Source: DATBSK01 sp964532485 (lineage in GTDB: Bacteria > Actinomycetota > Acidimicrobiia > IMCC26256 > PALSA-555). Taken from it: a stretch of 64,000 nucleotides of DNA. The stretch lies in assembly GCA_964532485.1 (NCBI GenBank), contig CAZHKE010000006.1:1-64000 (forward strand), in the 5' to 3' direction. Shown piece by piece: positions 31,058 to 41,165 of this stretch. Both the position numbers and the translations under genes were made by a program. Below the pieces are notes generated by a model that was given only the letters and a program-made list of their open reading frames with translations, did no database searches and was not told where the DNA came from. Position 1 is the first letter of the stretch; each line of letters opens with the position of its first letter.

Positions 31058-34000
31058 TCATGGTGCGCCGACCGCGACGAGACGGCGACGGGCCTCGTCC
31101 TTCGCCGCGTCGAGGTCGGCGACGTCACGCTCGATCGCCGTGCGCCGCCGGGCGAAGACGAACACGCAGCGCGTGACGGTCCGACCGAGCGCGGCTTCGA
31201 GCGCGAGCGTGTAGGCCGCTCCTTGCACCGAGTACCGGTCCAGCGCCTCCTCGAGGCGCTCGTCGTCGACCTGGTCGGTCTTGTAGTCGACGACCACGAG
31301 CTCGCCGTCGAGCTCCACCAGCAGGTCGACGAAGCCCTCCAGCAGCACGCCGTCCACGGTTGCGGCCACCGGGACCTCGCGCCACCACCGGCCGCCGCCC
31401 TCGATCGCGGCGCGCACGACGGGGGCCTCGAGGGCGCTCAGCGCGAACGCGCGCACCTCGTCCTCGCGGTCGGGGACGCCCTCCGCGAGCGCCTGGGCCC
31501 GGGCGATCTCGCGCAGATCGGTGGCGCGTGCGAGGTCGACCGTCTGGAGCACCGCGTGCACCGCGCGGCCAACCGCGGTACCGGCCCGACCCCGCCGCCA
31601 GGGCGGCGCGTCGTCGGCGGGCGGCTCCTTGGCGAGGCCGGGAGCGTCGGGTGCCTCGTCGTCGAGCGCGGCAAGGGCCGTCGCTGCCACGCTGGCTGGT
31701 GCGGCCGCGCGCGCGAGCGCGGAGTCGCGACGAGCCGCCCACTCCTCGTAGGCCGCGGGCTCTGCGACCGGTGCCGGGCCGGGTGGTGGGACGACCCCGG
31801 GGACGGGCTCACCGGGGTCGAGCTGGTCGAATGCCGCGTGCTCGAGCTGCTCCGCCACCGACCGCGCGTGGCACTCCGTCTTGTCCTTGCGGTGCACGCT
31901 CACCACGAGGTGGTCGCGCGCGCGCGTCATCGCGACGTAGAGCAGACGCAGCCGCTCGGCGCGATCGTGCCTGCCCTCGGCCGAGATCGCGTCGTCGTAG
32001 CCTTCCGTGGCGACGCGCGAGCCCGATGCCTTGGTGCCGACGGCGTACTCCGCGGCGCCGTCGGCGTCCCATACGACCGGAGGACGGAAGTTGGGCGGCT
32101 GGGTGCTGAGGCCGGCCAGGACGACGATGGGGAACTCGAGCCCTTTTGCGCCGTGCACGGTGAGGATCCTCACTGCGTCGTCGTCGGGCTCGGGTGCGAC
32201 GGACTCGACGACACGCGCGTGCTCGTCGGCCTGCTCTCGTGCCCACTCGACGAACCCGCGGAGCGTGCCCGCCCCAGCGTCGTCCCACACGCGCGCTTGG
32301 TCGACGAAGTAGCGGATCCGCCGCCAGTGGTCGCGAGGGCGACGGCGTGCGACGGCCAGCTCCAGCATCCGCCGCTGGCGCACGACGGCCTCGACCGTCT
32401 CGCTCACGCTGCGCCACCAGCGCCGGGCCCACAGCTCCCGGAGCGCGCGGAGCCCCGCGACGACCGGATGCTCGTCGGCGAGGGCGGCGACGACGTCGTC
32501 GCGTTCGGACCGGTAGTCCCACGTACCATCCGCCTGCGCGTACACACCGAGGTCGGTGTCGCTGCAGCCGAAGGCCACCGACCGCAGCGCAGCGACGACC
32601 GCGATGCCGTCGCTCGGGTCGTCGACCGCGGTGAGGATCGACAGCAGGTCGCGGATCTCGGCGGTCGCGAACAGCAGCGACTGGCTCTCGACGCGCACCG
32701 GGATTCCCGCCGTCTCGAGCGAGTCCTCGATGCCCGACAGGGCGGTGCGCGACGGGATGAGGATCGCGACATCGGCGTACGCCGCATGCCGGGTGGCGCC
32801 GTCGCGACCGACGACCTTCCACTCGTCGCGCTTGATCGCCTGCAGGATCGCCGCAACGTCAGAAGCCTCGCGGGCACGGATCGCCTCGACGCGCTCCTTC
32901 GTCACGTCGCCGAACACGCCGACCGCCGGGCCGCCGCCCGTGATCGGCTCACGATGAGCGTGGAGCTCGACGTGCGGGGCCTGCACACCCGGCTCGTCGG
33001 TGAGGAGCCCACCGAAGAGCGCGTTCACGAAGTCGATGATCGACGGCACGGAACGGAAGTTGTCGACCAGCGTCGCATCGTCGAGCCCGAGCCTCGTCCG
33101 AGCGGTGTCGTAGACGCGGAGGTCAGCGCGCCGGAACCGGTAGATCGACTGCTTGGGGTCGCCCACCACGACGAGCGCCCCTGGCTCGATCGAGACCTCG
33201 TGCCACGCGCGGTCGCCCGCGCCGGGATCGAGGGTGGTCAACAGGGCGGCGAGCTGGATCTGGAGCGGATCGGTGTCCTGGAACTCATCGAGCAGGATGC
33301 GCCGCCAGCGGCGTGCCGCCGCGGCGCGCACATCGGGACGCGTGCGCAGCAGGTCTCTCGCCAGCACGAGGAGGTCGTGGAACTCCAGCGTGCCGTCCTG
33401 ACGACGCTCGACCGCGAAGGCGCGGACGAAGGTGGCGATGTGATGGACCAGCGTCGCCAGGACCGCGCGCCGCTGCTCGTCGAGGATCTCCGTGCGGACG
33501 TCGTTGGCGTGGCCACAGGCGGCGCGGACCTCGTCGATGTCGCTGCGCCAGTTCGTCTTCTTGCCCCGCGCGCATGTCAGCTCGCCCACCCGGTCGACGA
33601 GCTCGAGCTCGTCGAGCAGGTCGGGACGGCGCTCCACCAGTACGTCGCGCAACGGGACGAGCGCCTCGTCGACGTGCGCGGCGAGCAGATCGCCCTCGAC
33701 GTGGCAGTCGGAGCGGCGGAGCTCGATCACCGTGTCCAGAGCGGCGACGAGCGATGCGACGTCGAACGACGGCAGCGCGTCCGGTGGATCGGGAATCGCG
33801 ACGCGGTCGTGGTTGTCGTGGAGCAGGCGTGCCGCGGCGCGCAGGTGATCGAAGCGAAGACCCAGGACGAGGCCGCGCAGCAGCGTCTCCTCGAGCGAGG
33901 GGTCGGCGAACAGCTCGTCGACGAGCTCGCCCCATCGCTGCTCGAAGCGGACCCGCGATCGGATGTCGTCGAGGACCTCGAACGCGGGTGGCAGCCCCGC

Positions 34001-34369
34001 TTCGAGCGGGTACTCGGTGAGCAGGCGCTGTGAGAACCCGTGGAGGGTCGTGAGCGCGGCGTCGTCGATCTGCTCGAGCGCCCCCCGGCACCGGGCGCGA
34101 GCGTCGGTGCCGGAGACCCACTCGAGGTCTCCAGCAGCCGCGGCTTCGAGACCACCGCGGATGCGATCGCGCAGCTCTGCCGCCGCGGCCTCGGTGAACG
34201 TGATCGCCGCGAGCTCCCGCAGCTCGACGCTGCCGGCCGCCGCAAGCGCGACGACCCGATCGACGAGGGCCGTCGTCTTGCCGGTGCCCGCACCGGCCTC
34301 GATGAAGATGCTCCGGCCGTGCTCGTCACGCACCCGGGCGCGGGCATCGGCGTCGACGGTGACTGCCAT
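31058..34369 (-). CDS. UvrD/RecB-type helicase-nuclease (AddA-like subunit)
   Basis: 1103 residues. Walker A is IFIEAGAGTGKTTALV (K31), motif Ia LAAITFTEAAAAELRDRI, motif II ILLDEFQDTDPLQ, motif III VVVGDPKQSIYRFRRAD, motif V ILTVHGAKGLEFPIVVLAG (19 residues) and motif VI LLYVAMTRARDHL. A RecB-family nuclease domain lies at the C-terminus with EGFVDLLVELDGELVVVDYKTD (quoted core: ELVVVDYKTD). It is the motor/nuclease of a two-subunit double-strand-break resection enzyme. Its ATG overlaps the TGA of the AddB-like gene by one base. Confidence 0.93.
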   Translation of the reverse strand: MAVTVDADARARVRDEHGRSIFIEAGAGTGKTTALVDRVVALAAAGSVELRELAAITFTEAAAAELRDRIRGGLEAAAAGDLEWVSGTDARARCRGALEQIDDAALTTLHGFSQRLLTEYPLEAGLPPAFEVLDDIRSRVRFEQRWGELVDELFADPSLEETLLRGLVLGLRFDHLRAAARLLHDNHDRVAIPDPPDALPSFDVASLVAALDTVIELRRSDCHVEGDLLAAHVDEALVPLRDVLVERRPDLLDELELVDRVGELTCARGKKTNWRSDIDEVRAACGHANDVRTEILDEQRRAVLATLVHHIATFVRAFAVERRQDGTLEFHDLLVLARDLLRTRPDVRAAAARRWRRILLDEFQDTDPLQIQLAALLTTLDPGAGDRAWHEVSIEPGALVVVGDPKQSIYRFRRADLRVYDTARTRLGLDDATLVDNFRSVPSIIDFVNALFGGLLTDEPGVQAPHVELHAHREPITGGGPAVGVFGDVTKERVEAIRAREASDVAAILQAIKRDEWKVVGRDGATRHAAYADVAILIPSRTALSGIEDSLETAGIPVRVESQSLLFATAEIRDLLSILTAVDDPSDGIAVVAALRSVAFGCSDTDLGVYAQADGTWDYRSERDDVVAALADEHPVVAGLRALRELWARRWWRSVSETVEAVVRQRRMLELAVARRRPRDHWRRIRYFVDQARVWDDAGAGTLRGFVEWAREQADEHARVVESVAPEPDDDAVRILTVHGAKGLEFPIVVLAGLSTQPPNFRPPVVWDADGAAEYAVGTKASGSRVATEGYDDAISAEGRHDRAERLRLLYVAMTRARDHLVVSVHRKDKTECHARSVAEQLEHAAFDQLDPGEPVPGVVPPPGPAPVAEPAAYEEWAARRDSALARAAAPASVAATALAALDDEAPDAPGLAKEPPADDAPPWRRGRAGTAVGRAVHAVLQTVDLARATDLREIARAQALAEGVPDREDEVRAFALSALEAPVVRAAIEGGGRWWREVPVAATVDGVLLEGFVDLLVELDGELVVVDYKTDQVDDERLEEALDRYSVQGAAYTLALEAALGRTVTRCVFVFARRRTAIERDVADLDAAKDEARRRLVAVGAP

Positions 34370-37300
34370 CAGGCGTCGTCCTCCGCGTCGGCCTCGTCGG
34401 TCGCGTCGTCGAGGGCGAGCGCGTGGAACGGGTCTGTCGCCGAGTCGAACGCGACACGGTCCCACGCGGCACCGCGGTCGACCGAGCACAGGCGGTCGAA
34501 CTCGCACCAGCGGCACGACGACCACACCTCCCGCGACGAACGCCAGTCCCAGTCGCGAATGCCCGGCACCGCGGGGAAGCACCCGTCGCCGATGCCTTCC
34601 ACGATCGTGCCGACCACGTCGACGAAGCGGTCCTCGGCGTCGTCGAGCGAGACCTGGAGCAACGCGTCATCCGGCTCGTCGCGCGTGAACCAGTAGGCCG
34701 CGATCGCCTCGTCGCCCCCCTCCCGTGCGCGCGCCGCCAGCGCGTACACCGGCAGCTGCAGCAGGCGACCTTCGTCGACGGGATCGGCGTCGACTCCGGC
34801 GTAGCGTCGCTGTCCGCCGGTCTTGTAGTCGTAGACGACTGTGCGACGGCCGTCGGGTGAGCGGTCGACGCGGTCGATCCGCCCGCGGAAGCGCACGACG
34901 GTGCCGCCGTGCAGCGGGACCTCGACAGGCGGCGTGTCGTTGGTGCCGAAGCCGCGCTCGAGCCCGTCGGGCGCGGGGACGACGCCGAGCGAGGAGCGGA
35001 CGTGCTCGTCGACGCGGAGGAACCGACGAGCCGTCGCGACGATTCGGCGTCGGGCCAGCGTCCACATGACGGAGCGACCGGTGATGCCGCGTCGTTCCGC
35101 GTCGTCGCAGTGACGGGCGACGATCGAGTCGAGCAGCGCGCGGTCGTCGGCAGTCCACGGCGCGTCGGGCGATGCAGGTGGGGGCGCGTCGCGTACGAAC
35201 TCCTCGAGCACGGCGTGCAGCAGCGCGCCCTCGTCGAGCGCACTGATCGCTTCGGTCGCCTCGGGACGCGGCACGTCCTGGAGGCGCAGCACGCGCGCGA
35301 GGTAGTAGCGGAACGGGCACTCGGCCCATGTCTGGAGCGCCGTCGGCGACGTCGGGCGCGATGTGCCTGGTGCGAGGCCGAGTCCGTCGCCGACGAAGCC
35401 GTCGTACGGGGTCGCCTGCCACGTGGCGCGGGACGCGCCGGCCGCGAAGCCGTGCGCGAGCGCACCGGCGGCGAGCGGGTGCTCGCTGAGGTCTCGCCCC
35501 GCGTCGCGCCAGCCCCGCAGCGATCGCAGGGCGTACTCGGTGTCGCTGCTCGGCTCGCCGTGGAGCACGAAGCCCTCGAAGCTCTCGATCACGTCGAGCC
35601 ACGGCCCGGGGGCGACGTCGTCGCGCAGCTGCTCGGCGGTGAGATCGCTCCGTGCGAGTGCCGACGCCGACTCGACGACCCACCGGGCCGGCAGCCGCTT
35701 CCGCTGCGCGCGCGGATCGGCGCGGGGGAACGTCAGCACGCGCTCGGGTGCCGACGCGAGCGCGGCGAGGTAGTCGCGGCGCTCCTCGAGGCGTCGGGTG
35801 GCGTGCTGGGAGAGCGCGACCACGCCTCGGCGCTCGCGGTCGGGCAGCAGTGGGTCTTCGCGACCGCGTGGCGGCAACGTGCCTTCGACCGCGCCCAGCA
35901 CGTAGACGACGTCGAAGTCGGCGGCGTACGCCTGGCTCAGCGCACCGATGAGCACGCCCGCGCCGAAGTGTCCGACGCGCTCGAGCCGGGCGTCGAGCTC
36001 GGCCTCGAGTGTGCGGCGGAAGCGCCCCCGGTCGAGCTTCCCGATTCGGTCGCCGGCGGGTCCGATCGTGTCGAGCGCCGCGAGCTCGTCGAGGCTCGCG
36101 GTGATGCGACGCGCGCCCTCGAGCTCGCGTTCGGGCCAGTCGTGTCGCTGCCCCTCCGAGCCGGCGTACCGCACGAGCAGCCCCGCGGCCCAGCCGGCGA
36201 GCGACGCCCAGGTCGGCGGGTCCGGCGGCGTGAGCGCGTCGGCGACGTCGGCGACGAACGCGGCGAGCGCGGCGCTGTCGGTGCGGTCGCGCTCGAGTCG
36301 CCGCACCTGCCAGTCGCTCGCCTCGGCGTCGTCGGCGAGGGCGGCCAGCTCGCTCTCGATCGCCTCGAGTCGAAGCGCCAGCCGCTCCGACCACTGGTCG
36401 GCGCCGCTCACGACACCGGCCTCGCGCGACAGCACGTCCCAGCGCGTCGCGTTCACGCGTCGGCCGTCGGCGGGGTCGATCACCGGACCCGATGCCATCC
36501 ATCCAGCCACGTCGTCGCGTGCGAGATCGCCATCGACGAGGGCCAGCAGCCCGAGCAGCAGTCGACCGGCGGCCGAGTCTGCGACCCGGCGCGGTGCGGC
36601 GCCGGTCCAGGCGATGCCCGCCGCGTCGAGCACCTCGGGGATCAGGCGGGCGTAGGGCTCGGCGACGCGGTAGAGGAGCGCGACGCGGCCGAGCGGCTCT
36701 CCGCGTCGTGCCCGGGCGTCGAGCTCGCGTGCGACCGCCCGCACCTCGTCGTCGGGGTCGGGCGCGGAGAGCAGCCGCTGCGCCAGCGGAGCCACCGCGG
36801 CGTCCCGGGACACGGACACGCCGAGCAGCGGGCGCAGCCGCGCCGCCAGCGCGTCGGTGAGCCCGGTGTCGGGGCCGTCGTCACCGCAGCGACCGAGCAC
36901 GGCGGTGAGACGGTCGCGATCGGCCAGCGCAGCGAGCAGCGCCTCCTCGGCGCTCGTGATCGCGGTCGGCAGGTACACCACCACGTGACCGACTTCCATC
37001 GCCGTCGCGGCATCGGACTCGACCGCACGTGCTGCGGCGCGCGCGACGTCGTCGAGGTCGTAGCAGTCGGCCGTGAGCCGTCGGAACTCGTCGTACAGGC
37101 GGATCACCGCAGAGGCCCGGTCGCTGCGCTCTGCGATCCCGGCGCGCGCGGCGTCATCGATCTCGTCGAGCTCCGAGAACGTCGACGCCAGGGCGGCGGC
37201 GGTCGCGGGGTGCGAGCGAACGGGAGCGAGCGGGCCGTCATCGGCGACGAGCGCGGTGTGGATCGCCTCGAGGCGCAGCGCCGACGTCAGCGGGCGACGG

Positions 37301-37671
37301 TCATCTGCCGCGAGGACGGGCGCCCCGAGGAGCTCGGCGACCCGGGCCAGCGCGGTGAAGCGGACGTTGGCGAGACCGGTGCGCACGCCCACGACGCGTC
37401 GCAGCGCCAGGCCCGCCAGCGGCGACGGGACCGCGACCGTGACCGGGGCCAGGGGGTCGTCGGCGCGCAGGCGGGCGACGATCGCGACGAGCTCGTCGCG
37501 CGCGGGCGATCCGAGGGGGACGACCACGAGCGCTCCCAGCGCGGTGCTCGGTCCGCCCGATTCGTGCAGGATGGGCGTCTCGTCCGGGCCGGGGCTCTCG
37601 TCCAGGCCGGGGAGGTGCTGCTGCATCACCTCCTCGTCTCCTGCTTCGCCTGGTCCCGACTCGTCCACCAT
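34369..37671 (-). CDS. AddB-like nuclease subunit (PD-(D/E)XK with iron-sulfur cysteines)
   Basis: 1100 residues. The N-terminal region has the helicase-like fold but the Walker A site is degenerate (VVVPLGSPARDEL, no GKT), so it should not bind ATP. The C-terminal nuclease has GRIDRVDRSPDG and VVYDYKTGGQ. Four cysteines of the AddB iron-sulfur staple are visible: one in TWAECPFRYYLARVL and three in WSSCRWCEFDRLC. With the downstream AddA-like helicase it forms the resection complex. The ATG at 37671 is the first in frame; a later start at VMQQHLPGL is possible. Divergent from the class A PBP gene. Confidence 0.9.
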   Translation of the reverse strand: MVDESGPGEAGDEEVMQQHLPGLDESPGPDETPILHESGGPSTALGALVVVPLGSPARDELVAIVARLRADDPLAPVTVAVPSPLAGLALRRVVGVRTGLANVRFTALARVAELLGAPVLAADDRRPLTSALRLEAIHTALVADDGPLAPVRSHPATAAALASTFSELDEIDDAARAGIAERSDRASAVIRLYDEFRRLTADCYDLDDVARAAARAVESDAATAMEVGHVVVYLPTAITSAEEALLAALADRDRLTAVLGRCGDDGPDTGLTDALAARLRPLLGVSVSRDAAVAPLAQRLLSAPDPDDEVRAVARELDARARRGEPLGRVALLYRVAEPYARLIPEVLDAAGIAWTGAAPRRVADSAAGRLLLGLLALVDGDLARDDVAGWMASGPVIDPADGRRVNATRWDVLSREAGVVSGADQWSERLALRLEAIESELAALADDAEASDWQVRRLERDRTDSAALAAFVADVADALTPPDPPTWASLAGWAAGLLVRYAGSEGQRHDWPERELEGARRITASLDELAALDTIGPAGDRIGKLDRGRFRRTLEAELDARLERVGHFGAGVLIGALSQAYAADFDVVYVLGAVEGTLPPRGREDPLLPDRERRGVVALSQHATRRLEERRDYLAALASAPERVLTFPRADPRAQRKRLPARWVVESASALARSDLTAEQLRDDVAPGPWLDVIESFEGFVLHGEPSSDTEYALRSLRGWRDAGRDLSEHPLAAGALAHGFAAGASRATWQATPYDGFVGDGLGLAPGTSRPTSPTALQTWAECPFRYYLARVLRLQDVPRPEATEAISALDEGALLHAVLEEFVRDAPPPASPDAPWTADDRALLDSIVARHCDDAERRGITGRSVMWTLARRRIVATARRFLRVDEHVRSSLGVVPAPDGLERGFGTNDTPPVEVPLHGGTVVRFRGRIDRVDRSPDGRRTVVYDYKTGGQRRYAGVDADPVDEGRLLQLPVYALAARAREGGDEAIAAYWFTRDEPDDALLQVSLDDAEDRFVDVVGTIVEGIGDGCFPAVPGIRDWDWRSSREVWSSCRWCEFDRLCSVDRGAAWDRVAFDSATDPFHALALDDATDEADAEDDA

Positions 37672-37848
37672 CGCGGGGCGAGAGTACCGACGGGGTGAGA
37701 CGTGAGCCCCGGATCCGGCCCCGGGAACCCGATCGGTGCTGCCACCGTTCTCGCTTCGACCGGTCAGACGCCTCGACTCCCGGGACCTGGGCTCGCCCCG
37801 GGTGCTCGAAGGATTCGGGCCTTCGTGTGCCATCCTGGAGAGTCCCGT

Positions 37849-39972
37849 ATGCGCAAGGTCCCCGGCGCGTTCCGCAACTTCGTCCTCACGATCGTCATCG
37901 GCGGCATCGCCGTCGGGGCGTGCATGGCCGCGCTGCTTCCGGGGCTCGCCGAGGTCGGCAAGGCGCACCACTACACGAGCGACAAGATCGGAGCCCTGCG
38001 CAACCTGGCGCAGCGATCCACGATCTACGACGCGGCCGGCGGGGTCATCGACGTCGTCGGCAACAAGAACCGCGAGGAGATCGGCCTCGACGCCGTGCCG
38101 CCGCTGATCCAGAACGCGGTGATCTCCGTCGAGGACCAGACGTTCTGGGACAACGACGGCGTCGACCTCAACGCCACGGTCCGAGCGCTGCTCAAGAACC
38201 TCTCGTCGGGCGAGATCGAGCAGGGTGGTTCGACGATCACCCAGCAGCTCGTCAAGAACCGCATCCTCACCCGCAAGCGCGACATCAACCGGAAGGTGCG
38301 CGAGATCGTGCTCGCCTTCCGCCTCAACGAGAAGTACTCCAAGCGTGAGATCCTCGAGCAGTACCTCAACACCGTCTACTTCGGGCAGGGCTCCTACGGC
38401 GTGAAGTCGGCGGTCGAGCGCTTCTTCCTCACCGCCGACCCGGGCGCGGCGTTCCCGCGCCCCAAGACGCTGGAAGAGATCACGGTCGGAGAGGCCGCGC
38501 TGCTCGCGGGTCTCATCTCCAACCCCGAGGGGAACAACCCGTTCACGAACCCCGAGGGCGCGGTGCGCCGGCGCGAGACCGCGCTGGAGCGGATGCTCGA
38601 CCAGGGCTACATCACCGAGGAGCAGGCCGCGGCCGCGCGCGAGGAGCCGCTGCCGACGATCAAGCCCGAGGCCGAGCTGCGCCCGCGCTCGTCCTGGGGC
38701 GAGGAGATCCAGGACCGCCTCATCAACGACCCCGTCTACGAGGTGCTCGGCGCGACGCCCAAGGAACGTCAGGGCAAGGTCCTCAACGGGGGCCTGAAGG
38801 TCTATGCCACCGAAGACCCCAACGTGCAGGCCGCCGCGCAGTCGGCGATGGACCAGGTGCTGCCCGAGAAGCCCGGCTGGACCGGGTCGCTCGTGGCGAT
38901 GGACCCGCGCACCGGGTTCGTGAAGGCGATGGTCGCCGGGCCGGGCTTCGAGTCGAGCCAGTACAACATCGCGACCAGCTACCCGGGCCGCCAAGCGGGA
39001 TCGACGTGGAAGGTCAACACGCTCGCCGCCGCGCTCGACAGCGGCTACTCGCCGAACGACTTCATCGACGGCACGTCGCCGTGCGAGTTCCCCCAGTACG
39101 GGCGCACGCAGAACGCCGAGGGCGGCGGCGGCAAGATGACGTTGCGCGCCGCCACGACCGGTTCGGTGAACTGCGCCTTCGCCCGTCTCGAGCTCTCGGT
39201 GGGCTTCGACAAGGTGATCGACACCGCGTACAAGATGGGCATCACCCAGCAGACGCTGAAGCCCGTCCTCACCTTGACGCTTGGTGCAATCGAGTCGACG
39301 GCGACCGAGATGGCGACCGTCGCGTCGACGGTCGCCAGCAGCGGGATGATGCGCCCGGCCATCTTCATCAGCAAGATCCTCGGCCCCGACGGTGAGATCG
39401 TGTTCGACGCGGCCCGCGACGTGACGCCGCAGCGGGCGATCTCGGCCGACGCCGCCAACTGTCAGCTCGACATCATGAAGGGCGTCATCACCGGCGGCAC
39501 CGGCACTGCCGCTCGTCTCAACGGTCGCGAGTCGGCGGGCAAGACGGGCACGACCGACAACCGCGCCGACGCGAACTTCCTCCAGATCACGCCGGGTCTC
39601 GTGGCGTTCACCTGGCACGGCAACGCGGACGCCCGGATCCCCGGTGCCGGGTTCGGCGGGCAGATCCCCGCTCGGATCTCCAAGATCTTCATGGACACCG
39701 CGCTGGCCGGAACGCCGCCCGAGGCGTTCCCCCCCGCGGGTCCGGCGTGCGCGCGCAAGGGCGCGTTCATCACCGAGAACGGGCGGTCGGCCACCGCCCC
39801 GGGCGCGTTCCCCGGCGAGACCGTCCCGACCCTTGTGCCACCGTCGGTCGTCGTGAACCCGCCGACGACGAGGCCCACCGCGACGACGAAGGCCGCACCG
39901 ACGACGAAGGCGACGACGCCGACGACGCCCACGACACCCGACACGTCGGAAGGGGCGGGCGACGGCGGCTGA
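37849..39972 (+). CDS. Class A penicillin-binding protein (transglycosylase/transpeptidase)
   Basis: 707 residues. A short cytoplasmic tail and membrane helix (about 11-30) are followed by the GT51 glycosyltransferase with ISVEDQTFWDNDGVD (Glu95), GGSTITQQLVKNR and EKYSKREILEQYLNTVYFGQ (20 residues). The transpeptidase has SxxK as GSTWK (Ser385, Lys388), SxN as GSVNC, and KTG as SAGKTGTTDN. The C-terminus is a Thr/Pro-rich tail (about 660-707) that probably crosses the peptidoglycan. It polymerises and cross-links peptidoglycan. The ATG has a GGAG ribosome site; the upstream 177 bp is shared with the AddB-like gene. Confidence 0.95.
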   Translation: MRKVPGAFRNFVLTIVIGGIAVGACMAALLPGLAEVGKAHHYTSDKIGALRNLAQRSTIYDAAGGVIDVVGNKNREEIGLDAVPPLIQNAVISVEDQTFWDNDGVDLNATVRALLKNLSSGEIEQGGSTITQQLVKNRILTRKRDINRKVREIVLAFRLNEKYSKREILEQYLNTVYFGQGSYGVKSAVERFFLTADPGAAFPRPKTLEEITVGEAALLAGLISNPEGNNPFTNPEGAVRRRETALERMLDQGYITEEQAAAAREEPLPTIKPEAELRPRSSWGEEIQDRLINDPVYEVLGATPKERQGKVLNGGLKVYATEDPNVQAAAQSAMDQVLPEKPGWTGSLVAMDPRTGFVKAMVAGPGFESSQYNIATSYPGRQAGSTWKVNTLAAALDSGYSPNDFIDGTSPCEFPQYGRTQNAEGGGGKMTLRAATTGSVNCAFARLELSVGFDKVIDTAYKMGITQQTLKPVLTLTLGAIESTATEMATVASTVASSGMMRPAIFISKILGPDGEIVFDAARDVTPQRAISADAANCQLDIMKGVITGGTGTAARLNGRESAGKTGTTDNRADANFLQITPGLVAFTWHGNADARIPGAGFGGQIPARISKIFMDTALAGTPPEAFPPAGPACARKGAFITENGRSATAPGAFPGETVPTLVPPSVVVNPPTTRPTATTKAAPTTKATTPTTPTTPDTSEGAGDGG

Positions 39973-40010
39973 CCCCGCCACCCGACGCGCCACCACACGG
40001 CGCGAGCGCC

Positions 40011-40016
40011 TAGCGT
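40011..40016 (+). promoter_or_regulatory. -10 element of a predicted leaderless transcript (zinc-ribbon operon)
   Basis: TAGCGT followed by 7 nt (CCGTCGC) and the GTG at 40024. Confidence 0.5.
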
Positions 40017-40023
40017 CCGTCGC

Positions 40024-40737
40024 GTGAGCGCGCTCGAACCTCTCCTCGACCTCCAGGAGCGAGACCTCGCGCTCGACCGCATCCGCCACCGGCTCGCCGC
40101 GCTCCCCGAGCGCGCCGAGGTCGAAGCGGGAGAGACGCGACTCGCAGAGCTCCGGGACGTGGCCACCCAGCTCCGCTCGCAACGTGACGAAGTGGCGCGC
40201 GAGGAGAAGCGTTTCGAGGACGAAGCGGCGGCGCTCGGTCAGCAGGCCGCGGAGGCCGAGGCGAAGCTCTACGGCGGCGAGGTGGCATCGCCCCGCGAGC
40301 TCCAGGCGCTGCAGGCCGACATCGCGCAGCTCAAGCGTCACCAGCAGTCCGTCGAGGACCGCCAGCTCGCGGCGATGGAGCGGCGCGAGCCGCTCGACGA
40401 GCAGCTCGCGGGCCTCGACGGCGAGGCGGCGGGGCTCGACGGCCAGCTCGCCGGGCTGCGCGGCACGCTCGCCGAGGCCGAGGGCTCGCGCGGCGCCGAG
40501 CTCGCCACCGAGGAGGAGGCGCGCGCCACGGTCGCCGCGGGGATCGACCGCGAGCTGCTCGACGTGTACGAGCGGTGCCGCGAGAAGTCGAACGGCGTCG
40601 GTGCCGCGCGCCTCGTGGGCATGACCTGCCAGGGCTGTCACCTGTCGATCCCGGCCACCGAGGCCGAGCGGATCCGCAAGGCAGCCGACGGCACCGTCGA
40701 GCACTGCGACAACTGCGGCACCATCCTCGTCCCGTGA
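40024..40737 (+). CDS. Coiled-coil zinc-ribbon protein (DUF164/CT398-like)
   Basis: 237 residues. A long antiparallel coiled coil (about 5-180; ALQADIAQLKRHQQSVEDRQ, 20 residues, is typical) is followed by a C4 zinc ribbon with MTCQGCHLSIP and VEHCDNCGTILVP. This is the DUF164 family, found in most actinobacteria (Rv2229c type) directly before an RNase HI gene. The molecular role is not settled. The GTG start follows the -10 hexamer by 7 nt. Its stop overlaps the RNase HI start (GTGA). Confidence 0.92.
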   Translation: MSALEPLLDLQERDLALDRIRHRLAALPERAEVEAGETRLAELRDVATQLRSQRDEVAREEKRFEDEAAALGQQAAEAEAKLYGGEVASPRELQALQADIAQLKRHQQSVEDRQLAAMERREPLDEQLAGLDGEAAGLDGQLAGLRGTLAEAEGSRGAELATEEEARATVAAGIDRELLDVYERCREKSNGVGAARLVGMTCQGCHLSIPATEAERIRKAADGTVEHCDNCGTILVP

Positions 40738-41156
40738 CCGGGCTCGACGTCGTGGAGGTGTTCGCCGACGGGGGCGCGCGGGGCAACCCCGGGCCGGCAG
40801 CGATCGGCGCTGTCGTGCTCGATCCGAGCACGACACCGCCCGCGCTCCTGGCGACCGTCAGTGAGCGAATCGGCACCGCGACGAACAATGTCGCCGAGTA
40901 CAAGGCCGTGATCGCCGGCCTCGAGGCCGCGCAGCCGTTCGGCGCCGAGCTGCTGCGACTGCGCGCCGACTCGCTGCTCGTCATCCGTCAGCTCGAAGGC
41001 ACGTGGAAGGTCAAGCACGAGGGGTTGCGACCCTTGCACGCCCGCGCTCGAGAGCTGCTCGCGTCGTGGCCGCGGACCGAGCTCGCCCACGTGCCCCGCG
41101 AGCAGAACGCCGACGCTGACCTCCTCGTCAACGCGGCGCTCGACGCCTCGACCTAG
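40734..41156 (+). CDS. RNase HI
   Basis: 140 residues with the complete RNase H catalytic set: Asp12 in VFADGGARGNPGPA, Glu55 in NNVAEYKAVIAGL, Asp79 in LRADSLLVIRQL and Asp127 or Asp129 in REQNADADLL. It removes RNA from RNA:DNA hybrids. In mycobacteria the same domain is fused to an acid phosphatase/CobC domain (Rv2228c); here it is a separate protein, with the phosphatase two genes downstream. The GTG overlaps the zinc-ribbon gene stop, so translation is coupled. Confidence 0.92.
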   Translation: MTGLDVVEVFADGGARGNPGPAAIGAVVLDPSTTPPALLATVSERIGTATNNVAEYKAVIAGLEAAQPFGAELLRLRADSLLVIRQLEGTWKVKHEGLRPLHARARELLASWPRTELAHVPREQNADADLLVNAALDAST

Positions 41157-41165
41157 GAGCCGGCG

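Noticed and set aside
30962..34033. 1000-codon plus-strand frame opposite the AddA-like gene
   Set aside because: Low-complexity Arg/Ala/Val composition and no motif; the opposite strand has all helicase motifs.
37672..40836. Minus-strand extension of the AddB-like frame through the PBP and zinc-ribbon genes
   Set aside because: It is antisense to two well-supported plus-strand genes and has no recognisable domain; the AddB-like protein starts at 37671.
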